From IMG/VR virus record IMGVR_UViG_3300031741_000011, positions 1-30,516 of that record: a stretch of DNA of 30,516 nt, one strand, 5' to 3'. Below, piece after piece: positions 1 to 5,220 of this stretch. The notes under the pieces are model-generated. The model had not been told where the DNA came from and ran no database searches. It saw only the letters and a list, made by a program, of their open reading frames with translations. The number at the start of each line of letters is the position of its first letter. Position 1 is the stretch's first letter. This DNA is from a virus. The position numbers were made by a program, and so were the translations under genes.

Positions 1-1004
1 AGGAGTCCATCTTGCCACTGTGTTACTGTTACACCACCATCTGATACCATATCTACCTTACCAATGAGGTCCATCCGTGTAATCTCAGAGTCGAAGTTGA
101 TACGTTCTGTCTGCCAGTTGAGCCATGCTGCTACCTGCTCAATCATGGTAGTCTTACCAGTACCAGTATGCCCATGAAGGTACATACGTTGGTTAGTAAG
201 GATAGCATAAAGAACTCTTTGAAGTTCCTTAGGACGGAAGAGATAGTTAGGGTCAACAAAGGGTACGTTAGGGTTGGCTACCTCTTTGCCTGTCTCGTTG
301 TCTGTCCATGTCCAAACAGGTACATCAAAGTTCTCCTTAAGTACACCATTGAAGAGTTTCTTTACTGATACCATAGTAGTAGTACCTGTAAGCTCACCCT
401 CTGATACCTCTAGGCCACCGTACTCCTCAGTTAGCTTAGCTGTAGTCAACTCCTTGATGGTCTTACGTAGGTCCTTAGCCACTTGTACTGCTGCCTTAGC
501 GTCTGTATCGAAGGCAAATTGGAGGTCAACATTCAACTCCTTAAGGGCCTTAACGTGGGCACCTTGGGCTTCGTACATCTCCTCAGTAATAGCACCACTA
601 GGTCGCACCTCTTCAGTCTTACCGTCGAGGATAACAGAGCCATCTCCAATCATGGTTGTGAACTGATCGGTACATTCCTTAGTCTGAAGAGGCCAAGCTT
701 CTCCACCATAGTACCGTTGTGCAGGGTCTTTGAAGTCACAGTTCTTTCCGTGCTCATTGACCAGCCAGTCAGTAAAGTCACTAGTGCTTACTCGTCCGGT
801 GAGTACCTGCCATAGAGTACCAGCAGGCTGCATCTTCAAGACATAGTAGAGTGTCTTACCGAAGTGATCTTGGATACGCAACTCATTCGGGGTACCCCTG
901 AGCATACGCTTCAAGAGGTGTACTGTTGCCTTAAGGTCTGTCTTCGTAGGGTCCTTGGGGTCAAAGAGTGATGCTGCTTCCTTTGTCCATACTGATAGTT
1001 CCAT
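1..1004 (-). CDS. CobS-like AAA+ ATPase (3' end outside window)
   Basis: The first 334 residues are visible; the gene runs off the left edge. Residues 278-285 are a Walker A motif (GHTGTGKT). The flanking text, with a D-P-N-Y-L-F-R segment before it and INFDSEITRMDLIG after it, is what I know from CobS, the AAA+ subunit of aerobic cobaltochelatase, and from phage CobS-like ATPases. The Walker B region would lie outside the window. Start: ATG at 1004 with an AAAGGAAT ribosome site. About 230 residues precede the AAA+ core, much more than I expect in bacterial CobS; this extension contains no motif I recognise. Phage copies usually lack the rest of cobalamin synthesis, so a remodelling ATPase role is as likely as a metabolic one. 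It is the last visible gene of the leftward operon. The family call is firm, the function is not. Confidence 0.82.
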   Translation of the reverse strand, partial: MELSVWTKEAASLFDPKDPTKTDLKATVHLLKRMLRGTPNELRIQDHFGKTLYYVLKMQPAGTLWQVLTGRVSTSDFTDWLVNEHGKNCDFKDPAQRYYGGEAWPLQTKECTDQFTTMIGDGSVILDGKTEEVRPSGAITEEMYEAQGAHVKALKELNVDLQFAFDTDAKAAVQVAKDLRKTIKELTTAKLTEEYGGLEVSEGELTGTTTMVSVKKLFNGVLKENFDVPVWTWTDNETGKEVANPNVPFVDPNYLFRPKELQRVLYAILTNQRMYLHGHTGTGKTTMIEQVAAWLNWQTERINFDSEITRMDLIGKVDMVSDGGVTVTQWQDGL

Positions 1005-1055
1005 AGTACTATATTCCTTTGTTGTTGTTGTCTTAGGTCTGTAAAGATAAACTCC

Positions 1056-1454
1056 TTACTCTTCTTGTGCACTGTAGTACTCCTTAGTTCCGGGACGATA
1101 GGTCCAGCCTTTCTTCTTACAAGGCATAACCTTATCCCCTTTGAAGATACCTAAGTACTCCCCACTAGTACCATCGTAAGCAAGGAGTGGACGTAAACTA
1201 TCGTTCTCTTTGTTACGGAAGAGGGTGTAAAGGATAGTTGTAAGTCCAATGGAATTGTAGCGTAGAACATGATTAACGTAATCATCCCTAGTACTTAGGA
1301 AGCTTTGTTCAAGTGATCCATTAACTAAGCTAATGCAAGGTACTGTATTCCCTAGGGTTTTACTACTTGCCTCTAGCTTAGACATATGGTGAGTGAACTT
1401 AGCTAAACACTTTAAGTTCTCCGTGTTAGCTACTGTAAATAATACATAACTCAT
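1056..1454 (-). CDS. Hypothetical protein, 132 aa
   Basis: I recognise no family. The open frame extends upstream to 1499, but the better start is the ATG at 1454: it sits one base after the stop of the upstream gene (1456-1458) and has AAAGGGAT before it, whereas the longer form would overlap that gene by 44 bases. The protein is mixed alpha/beta in appearance, with no membrane segment, and has a Lys-rich patch near the C-terminus (CKKKGW). It lies between the HTH protein and the CobS-like ATPase and is co-oriented with both, so it is probably an early or middle phage protein of the same transcript. Confidence 0.7.
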   Translation of the reverse strand: MSYVLFTVANTENLKCLAKFTHHMSKLEASSKTLGNTVPCISLVNGSLEQSFLSTRDDYVNHVLRYNSIGLTTILYTLFRNKENDSLRPLLAYDGTSGEYLGIFKGDKVMPCKKKGWTYRPGTKEYYSAQEE

Positions 1455-1455
1455 G

Positions 1456-1821
1456 TTAGCTATCCCTTTGTAGGTTACGTAGCTTGTAACGTAGGCCATG
1501 CTTCCCTACCTTACGGTACTGAAAGACTATCTGTATCACAGCTTTCTCTGTTAGACCAAACTTTATGGCGGTGTCCTTAGCTGTATGGTTGTCGAAGTAA
1601 GAACAGATCAGCCATTTCTCACCTTCAGTACGTACAGGTACTGGAGGTCCGCCTCCCAATCCTCGGGTCATACGCAAGGGTTTAACACCAGCTTTGCGAC
1701 ACCAAGCAAGTACTGTACTGTCACCTGCACCGTACCTTTTAGCCGTGACTGTTACACCATGCCCTACGGCATACTTCACTGCTGCTTTCTTTACGTTTGT
1801 TGAATAAGGTGTACCGGGCAT
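1456..1821 (-). CDS. DNA-binding protein with two helix-turn-helix segments
   Basis: This is a 121-aa basic protein. Residues about 8-45 read as a transposase/Trp-repressor type helix-turn-helix (KAAVKYAVGHG, then AKRYGAGDSTVLAWCRKAG). A second HTH-like stretch covers about 70-103 (the AKDTAIKFGLTEKAVIQIV region). A Gly/Pro-rich linker (GLGGGPPVPV) joins them. No catalytic transposase domain is present, so this is a stand-alone DNA-binding or regulatory protein. It has a strong ribosome site (GAGGAGAAGGA) and its start overlaps the preceding stop by one base (TAATG), implying translational coupling. A plausible job is controlling promoters in the divergent region at 3-4.4 kb, but that is inference. 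Confidence 0.65.
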   Translation of the reverse strand: MPGTPYSTNVKKAAVKYAVGHGVTVTAKRYGAGDSTVLAWCRKAGVKPLRMTRGLGGGPPVPVRTEGEKWLICSYFDNHTAKDTAIKFGLTEKAVIQIVFQYRKVGKHGLRYKLRNLQRDS

Positions 1822-2129
1822 TATCCTTCTCCTCTTGTGTTACCTAGGTTAAATCCCATAGGTTCTTTATTACTGTTGTTGTTGTTATCCTTGAAGGTAC
1901 TGCCCCTAAGAGATTCTTCTAGACGCTTGAGGTCCTCTGGACTATAGGTTGCACGTACCCTGTTTGCCTCCTGTTGTAGCATCTCGTTAGCTGTCTGCAC
2001 CCCAGCGTTGAAGGCCGTATGGTAGGCAGTAGACACAATCCCTTTGTAGTCCTTCCTGCCTAAGATAAACCCTAGGATTATACCTAAGGACACCCCAGCT
2101 AGTGAGGCTGTTAAGAATATATCGCTCAT
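1821..2129 (-). CDS. Small single-pass membrane protein, 102 aa
   Basis: Residues about 4-24 form a hydrophobic, Gly-rich transmembrane helix, followed at once by GRKDYKG. By the positive-inside rule the C-terminal part is therefore cytoplasmic. That part is helical and charged (about 45-75) and ends in an Asn-rich tail (DNNNNSNKEP). The orientation is opposite to an inner-membrane spanin, and one membrane helix with a long cytoplasmic tail does not fit a typical holin, so I do not call it a lysis gene. Start ATG at 2129 follows AAAGGAGAAAG. It is the third gene of the leftward operon. Function unknown; a host-membrane takeover role is possible. Confidence 0.7.
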   Translation of the reverse strand: MSDIFLTASLAGVSLGIILGFILGRKDYKGIVSTAYHTAFNAGVQTANEMLQQEANRVRATYSPEDLKRLEESLRGSTFKDNNNNSNKEPMGFNLGNTRGEG

Positions 2130-2189
2130 GTCTTTCTCCTTTTAGTTAGACTTAAGTAAGCTTAGCCCCGACGTTGTCTCGCAAGTCTT

Positions 2190-2381
2190 TCATTCTACTT
2201 TCTCCCACTCAATACAGGCATTCATGAAAGTGGCCTTATCAAAGTTACTGTTTGTTCCAGCGCACACCAACATGATCTCAACGCAGATACTTTCCCATTG
2301 ATGGTATACGTCAGAGCCTTGACCCTTTGGACGACCATTAGCCAGAGCCTGAGCCATAGCGTTGAAATGTTTACGTGTCAT
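2190..2381 (-). CDS. Hypothetical small phage protein, 63 aa
   Basis: It begins MTRKHFNAMAQALA, a type of opening I have seen in short uncharacterised phage proteins (MTRKxY...). A conserved-looking C-terminal part follows (CVEIMLVCAGTNSNFD, ending IEWEKVE). No membrane segment or enzyme motif is visible. AAGAAGGA lies 9-12 bases ahead of the ATG. It is separated from the upstream 173-aa gene by about 90 bases containing a hairpin (2419-2446). Function unknown. Confidence 0.65.
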   Translation of the reverse strand: MTRKHFNAMAQALANGRPKGQGSDVYHQWESICVEIMLVCAGTNSNFDKATFMNACIEWEKVE

Positions 2382-2418
2382 AAGGATAATCCTTCTTATC
2401 GTTTAAGGTAAGAGGAAT

Positions 2419-2446
2419 ACCCCTAAGTGTCTTATCCCTTAGGAGT
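2419..2446 (-). other. Intergenic RNA hairpin in leftward operon
   Basis: ACCCCTAAG at 2419-2427 and CTTAGGAGT at 2438-2446 form a 9-bp stem with one wobble pair when transcribed leftward, with a 10-base loop. There is no following T-run, so it is not a canonical intrinsic terminator. It may be an RNA processing or stability element between the 173-aa and 63-aa genes. Confidence 0.5.
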
Positions 2447-2472
2447 ACTCTTTGATGTGTGTCTTGGCCCTC

Positions 2473-2994
2473 TTATGCTGCCATGCTCTCGACGTACTTA
2501 CGCAATTCCCGCACCTTGTTAACAAAGGCAGGATGCACAGTCACGTTGTCCTTCTCGGCAGCTACCTTCACCTTTGCCTCGACACCATCAGCAAACTTGA
2601 GGAAAGCTGAGTGATCATCATAAGGTGTAGCTTTAGACGCTGGCTTGAGCTTAAAGAATGGCTCAGCACGTGCGGCATTTAATATCTTACCCATCATTTG
2701 GTAATTTGCAGTATGAGTTACCCAAATGCTTTCGTCGGTATTCCATACAAGAGGGGTGTACTTAGCCACCCATAGGGCAAAAGACTTGGAGTGGTAGGGC
2801 GAAGCGTTTTGCAGTAAGTTCAAACGCTGACAGGCCACTTCACCCGCTTTAACTTGATCTTCCTTACCCTTAGCTCGCGCCCAAAACGACAACACTGCAA
2901 AGCCAACTGCGTGAACTTTATCTTGCAGTTTCCCTGCATCCCGCTCAACTGCGGAAATTGCGTTGTCTATTTGATCTTCTTTATAGATATACAT
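2473..2994 (-). CDS. Hypothetical protein, 173 aa, first clear gene of leftward operon
   Basis: The protein is largely helical, with no signal peptide or membrane helix. Residues about 1-50 are charged and helical, the middle is aromatic (SPYHSKSFALWVAKYTPLVW) and the C-terminus is basic and helical. I do not recognise a family, although I have the impression of similar proteins in marine T7-like phages. Start ATG at 2994 with AGAAAGGA nine bases ahead. The leader upstream contains an imperfect hairpin (3021-3061), and the gene faces the divergent control region. It is the first convincing leftward gene, so it is probably an early protein. Confidence 0.72.
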   Translation of the reverse strand: MYIYKEDQIDNAISAVERDAGKLQDKVHAVGFAVLSFWARAKGKEDQVKAGEVACQRLNLLQNASPYHSKSFALWVAKYTPLVWNTDESIWVTHTANYQMMGKILNAARAEPFFKLKPASKATPYDDHSAFLKFADGVEAKVKVAAEKDNVTVHPAFVNKVRELRKYVESMAA

Positions 2995-3020
2995 GGTATG
3001 GTCCTTTCTCTAGGTGTTAA

Positions 3021-3061
3021 TACCTTTAGATAGCCCTCTTTCTTTAGAGCTATCCAAGGTA
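3021..3061 (-). other. Long imperfect hairpin in leftward leader RNA
   Basis: TACCTT (3021-3026), GATAGC (3029-3034) and TCT pair with AGA, GCTATC and AAGGTA (ending at 3061). This gives about 15 base pairs with small internal bulges and a 6-base loop. It ends 10-15 bases upstream of the ribosome site of the 173-aa gene and has no T-run. Its form suggests an RNase III-type processing site or a 5' stabiliser, as in T7 early mRNA, but this is inferred from shape only. Confidence 0.55.
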
Positions 3062-3065
3062 CCAA

Positions 3066-3108
3066 CCGCCCTATGGTATGCACCATAATCTTTTGAAGAC
3101 TTAGGCGG
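3066..3108 (-). other. Nested inverted repeat upstream of leader hairpin
   Basis: CCGCC (3066-3070) pairs with GGCGG (3104-3108). Inside it, TATGGT (3072-3077) and ACCATA (3082-3087) form a perfect 6-bp stem with a 4-base loop. It adjoins the larger hairpin at 3021-3061. Function unknown; it could be part of a structured leader or a protein-binding site. Confidence 0.4.
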
Positions 3109-3244
3109 AAAGAACCTTATGTGATTTTCTATTTGATACCACGATCATCAAAATCCGTATCCCTTCCCCTCGCCGACGTATCGCCAAGATTTGAAGCTCA
3201 CCCGTACTAGGGAATGTAACATGAAGCGAATATACTTGTGGCAT
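3101..3244 (-). CDS. Doubtful small ORF, 47 aa (68 aa if extended to 3307)
   Basis: An open frame on the minus strand reads MPQVYSLHVTF and continues with a short beta-strand-like and Arg-rich text. It could be extended upstream to an ATG at 3307. Neither start has a good ribosome site (AAAGAA close to 3244; none at 3307), and the frame ends inside the structured leader. It could be a tiny early host-takeover protein, or chance coding in a control region. I list it only because its position, just ahead of the leftward operon, is where phages place such genes. Confidence 0.2.
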   Translation of the reverse strand: MPQVYSLHVTFPSTGELQILAIRRRGEGIRILMIVVSNRKSHKVLSA

Positions 3245-3538
3245 ATATTCTTTGGAGCGCCATACCCGCACAGCACCTGATCTCGGGGTATAATTATGTG
3301 ATAGCATGCAAGGTTACTGACCCCTCGCGCTCCGACCTGTAACTTCAGGCCATGCCATGCGTCCTATGACCGTGCTCAGTGCTTGGCCCTACGTCGGGGT
3401 CTTTTGTCCGGGGCTTTCCCAAGTGTGGGCAGCGACGTCCGTTGGTAACCTTAGATCACAAGTCAGACTGTAATACAAGTAACGTTTTCGTGATAATTGT
3501 TACAAAGGGAAAATCGCTCAAAGAGTACAGGGGAAGGC

Positions 3539-3568
3539 GTGTGCGTGCCTGTGTGCGTGCCTGTGTGC
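3539..3568 (+). repeat. 12-bp tandem repeat, 2.5 copies
   Basis: GTGTGCGTGCCT is repeated exactly at 3539-3550 and 3551-3562, followed by half a copy (GTGTGC) to 3568 and related GTGCGCGTG text. It lies just before the purine-rich TGAGGA region. Confidence 0.85.
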
Positions 3569-3594
3569 CCAAGCGTGCGCGTGAAGGATAAACT

Positions 3595-3640
3595 TGAGGA
3601 AGTAAAGAGTAGACTGAGGATGGTCACGAAGATGTGAGGA
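3595..3640 (+). repeat. Three TGAGGA boxes at exact 20-bp spacing
   Basis: TGAGGA starts at 3595, 3615 and 3635, so the three copies lie on nearly the same face of the helix. More copies follow at 3717-3722 and 3760-3765, with TGAGG at 3712 and 3752. The enclosing 3586-3737 stretch is roughly three-quarters purine on the plus strand by eye. The pattern resembles iterons for an initiator or regulator protein. Confidence 0.6.
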
Positions 3641-3882
3641 CACTGGAGGTTGTAGACAAAGAACAAAGGGTGAAGAAAAGTGTACAAAAGGATACTCAAG
3701 GATTTACAAGGTGAGGTGAGGAAAGACAAGAGAAGCCCCTGTGTGAGCCTGTGAGGCTGTGAGGATGGCGTTCACGTTATGTTCCATATGTTTCAATGCG
3801 TTGGTGTATACAATGGTATACTAAACTGAAATACACTTAACACGTTAACGACCTCCCCCTGTGAATAAATGTTGCAGAAGTA

Positions 3883-3909
3883 CCACACAGTGTGGCTCCG
3901 GAGCAACAC
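3883..3909. promoter_or_regulatory. Two overlapping palindromes, operator or RNA switch-like
   Basis: CCACAC-A-GTGTGG occupies 3883-3895. The overlapping GTGTGGCTCCGGAGCAACAC (3890-3909) has a perfect 10-bp core (GCTCCGGAGC) and outer GTGT/ACAC arms with one mismatch. The two hairpins share GTGTGG and so exclude each other. No T-run follows. A protein-binding site is the simplest reading. Confidence 0.45.
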
Positions 3910-3940
3910 CTTGTCCGGGGGGTCGGGGTTCCTTGTATAT

Positions 3941-4008
3941 AGTACATTACACCTAAAAATTATCTCGGGAACTTTTACCTAAAGTACCTTACACCTAAAA
4001 ATTATCTC
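3941..4008. repeat. 26-bp direct repeat, copies 42 bp apart
   Basis: 3941-3966 and 3983-4008 are identical except for one base (AGTACATTACACC versus AGTACCTTACACC, both continuing TAAAAATTATCTC). The 42-bp period equals four helical turns. Their core ACCTAAA (3951, 3993) also occurs at 3977 and 4285, the last just upstream of the rightward promoter at 4306. TTTTACCTAAAGT is exactly shared by 3973-3985 and 4281-4293. These look like binding sites for one regulator or initiator. Confidence 0.75.
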
Positions 4009-4080
4009 CCCAAGTTTTAAGAAAATACTGCCGTAAGACCAAAGGCTTATAAGAAATATGTAATAAAAGTAAAATACTAC

Positions 4081-4109
4081 TTGACAAATACCTCCCGGCG
4101 CTATACTCT
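4081..4109 (+). promoter_or_regulatory. Sigma70-like rightward promoter 1
   Basis: A perfect -35 TTGACA lies at 4081-4086. Candidate -10 boxes are TATACT at 4102-4107 (15-bp spacer) or TACTCT at 4104-4109 (17-bp spacer). The predicted start point falls in the perfect palindrome at 4112-4125. The transcript would have a long leader before the small terminase at 4380. Confidence 0.5.
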
Positions 4110-4111
4110 TA

Positions 4112-4125
4112 TATACTATAGTATA
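4112..4125. promoter_or_regulatory. Perfect 14-bp AT palindrome at promoter 1
   Basis: TATACTATAGTATA reads the same on both strands and overlaps the expected start site of the TTGACA promoter at 4081, a typical repressor position. The following GTATAGTACT (4121-4130) recurs at 4198-4207. Confidence 0.4.
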
Positions 4126-4189
4126 GTACTTAAGGTACATTGTACTGTATGTTATTAACCTAGAGTTATTTATTCCTTCTTTAAAGACT

Positions 4190-4210
4190 ACTATACGGTA
4201 TAGTACTATA
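4190..4210. promoter_or_regulatory. Second AT palindrome cluster
   Basis: ACTATAC-G-GTATAGT (4190-4204) overlaps a perfect 12-bp palindrome TATAGTACTATA (4199-4210). It shares GTATAGTACT with the site at 4112-4130, and TATAGTACTAT with the start-codon region of the CobS-like gene (1002-1012, read on the minus strand). It may be an operator, or a palindrome of no function in AT-rich DNA. Confidence 0.35.
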
Positions 4211-4305
4211 GGTAAGGAGTCATAGACCTCCTTCTCTATTGTCTCATCCTCTAAGGACCCTCCTACTTAAAAATAAACTATTTTACCTAAAGTCCATTTT
4301 AGGGG

Positions 4306-4334
4306 TTGACTTTTGCCTCAAATAGTATTAAGAT
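4306..4334 (+). promoter_or_regulatory. Sigma70-like rightward promoter 2
   Basis: TTGACT (4306-4311), a 17-bp spacer and TAAGAT (4329-4334) make a good sigma70 promoter, predicting a start near 4341 and a leader of about 40 bases before the ATG at 4380. A conserved TTTTACCTAAAGT box ends 13 bases upstream of the -35, where an activator could bind. Confidence 0.6.
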
Positions 4335-4379
4335 ACTAATATAGGGGTAGTGAACAAACTACTTTAGGAAAGGTTCTTT

Positions 4380-4913
4380 ATGTCTAGTCACTCTCGATTC
4401 CAGAATGCTTCAGGTGCTTGGATTACTAAAGGACTCTTCCGAGAGGTCTCCTATGATCGTCTAGACCATGTTATCTTTACCCTGAAGCCAGAGCCTTGCT
4501 CCCTGCCTAACGGTAAGGTCCTCGACTCCTTCCCTCAACTCTACTTGTCTCTCTGCAAGACTGACCCCACTGAGGCTACCTTGGCTCGCCTAGTCTTCGG
4601 TGGCTACGAGCATTGGAAGATTCTCTCGGAGACAGTAGCCCTCAAGGAATACATCGAGGCCCTAAGGGAAGAGAATGCCATAGGCATCAAGAGTGAAGCT
4701 TACGATTACCTCCTGAAGGAAGTACGGACTAAAGGTAAGAATGCTTACCAGTCGGCTAGGTACCTCCTAGACAAAGGAGTCATCCCCGGCAAGGTAAAAG
4801 ATTCTCTCACAGTACGCCAAGCTAAAGTTAAGAATGATGACCTCAACAAGCAAGCCTCTAGCCTCATCTCTGAAGATGCAGAACGTCTAGGTTTAAAACT
4901 GGTAAAGGAATAA
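4380..4913 (+). CDS. Terminase small subunit
   Basis: This 177-aa protein has the layout I know from podovirus small terminases. There is an N-terminal S-x-x-x-F-x-x-A-x-G-x-W/Y-I-T-x-G-L-F stretch (residues about 3-20), a short I-F-T-L-K motif, L-Y-L-S-L-C-K-x-x-D-P-T-E with GGYEHW (about 52-77), and a helical C-terminal half (KSEAYDYLLKEVRTKGKNAY, ARYLLDKG) for oligomerisation. It should recognise phage DNA and present it to the large terminase. Start ATG at 4380 with TAGGAAAGG ahead. It is the first rightward gene, about 45 bases after promoter 2. Unusually, its large-subunit partner lies 6.5 kb downstream, beyond the fibre locus. Confidence 0.7.
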   Translation: MSSHSRFQNASGAWITKGLFREVSYDRLDHVIFTLKPEPCSLPNGKVLDSFPQLYLSLCKTDPTEATLARLVFGGYEHWKILSETVALKEYIEALREENAIGIKSEAYDYLLKEVRTKGKNAYQSARYLLDKGVIPGKVKDSLTVRQAKVKNDDLNKQASSLISEDAERLGLKLVKE

Positions 4914-4917
4914 AGAC

Positions 4918-5220
4918 ATGAGGACCATCCTCCTTACTCTATCCTTCCTTCTTGTCTCAGCCCTAGGCTCCGTAGGTCTCTTGTCAGCTCAGGAGGACCA
5001 AGTTGATCCTTGCATCCCTACTACTGCCTTTATTGAGAACATAGACGATAACGGTTACCAAGTAATAGCAGAGTACTACTCCCCAGAAGGTATCCTCGTA
5101 GTTATCTTGGACCCTCAGGAGGACAAATGGGCCATCTTCTTGGCTAATCCCACAGGTATCTCCTGCTTCCTCATGAGTGGCGAAGGGTATCATCAAGAAC
5201 ATGCTGGAGAACTTCTATGA
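4918..5220 (+). CDS. Small exported (periplasmic) protein with two cysteines
   Basis: This 100-aa protein has a clear Sec signal peptide: MRT, a hydrophobic core to about residue 20, and a likely cleavage after LLSAQ (about residue 25). The mature part has exactly two cysteines (C32 and C83), compatible with one disulfide, and ends in a G-I-S-C-F-x-x-S-G-E-G-Y motif. From memory, small exported proteins of alphaproteobacteria carry a similar G-x-x-C-x-x-x-S-G-E ending; this is one hint to the host. Its function is unknown. Candidates are superinfection exclusion or envelope modification. Its stop overlaps the start of the first fibre gene (ATGA), so the two are translationally coupled. Confidence 0.7.
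   Translation: MRTILLTLSFLLVSALGSVGLLSAQEDQVDPCIPTTAFIENIDDNGYQVIAEYYSPEGILVVILDPQEDKWAIFLANPTGISCFLMSGEGYHQEHAGELL

Larger units (their letters stand above)
3308..4379. other. Divergent intergenic control region, candidate origin
   Basis: About 1.1 kb between the leftward and rightward transcription units has no open frame with a credible start. It contains GC-rich inverted repeats around 3382-3438, a 12-bp tandem repeat (3539-3568) and a purine-rich stretch with TGAGGA boxes (about 3586-3765). Further right are overlapping palindromes (3883-3909), a 26-bp direct repeat (3941-4008), AT-rich palindromes (4112-4210) and two sigma70-like promoters facing right. Iterons, skewed composition and AT-rich flanks are what a phage replication origin or early switch looks like. 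No leftward promoter stood out on the minus strand. Confidence 0.5.

Noticed and set aside
168-815. Plus-strand open frames opposite the CobS-like gene
   Set aside because: They are antisense to a clear AAA+ protein and show no protein-like motifs.
1056-1499. Longer start (1499) for the gene before the CobS-like ATPase
   Set aside because: It would overlap the HTH gene by 44 bases; ATG 1454 has AAAGGGAT and a one-base gap.
1821-2129. Holin or inner-membrane spanin
   Set aside because: Only one membrane helix and a positively charged C-terminal flank put the long tail in the cytoplasm; the gene is also in the leftward, not the lysis, unit.
3250-3480. Possible tRNA or structured RNA in the GC-rich part of the control region
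   Set aside because: Inverted repeats exist (ACGTCG/CGACGT, CTTGG/CCAAG), but no T-loop GGTTCRA pattern, no anticodon arm and no CCA end could be fitted on either strand.
3379-3591. Open frame on the plus strand through the control region
   Set aside because: No ribosome site, low-complexity ending made by the 12-bp tandem repeat (RACVRACV), and no resemblance to phage proteins.
3463-3729. Minus-strand open frame of 88 aa, hydrophobic
   Set aside because: Its Ser/Leu/Phe-rich text is only the complement of the purine-rich stretch; no ribosome site, and the repeat reads as THTGTHTGTHT.
3595-3765. CRISPR-like array formed by TGAGGA boxes
   Set aside because: The repeats are only six bases and spacers are unequal outside the first three copies.
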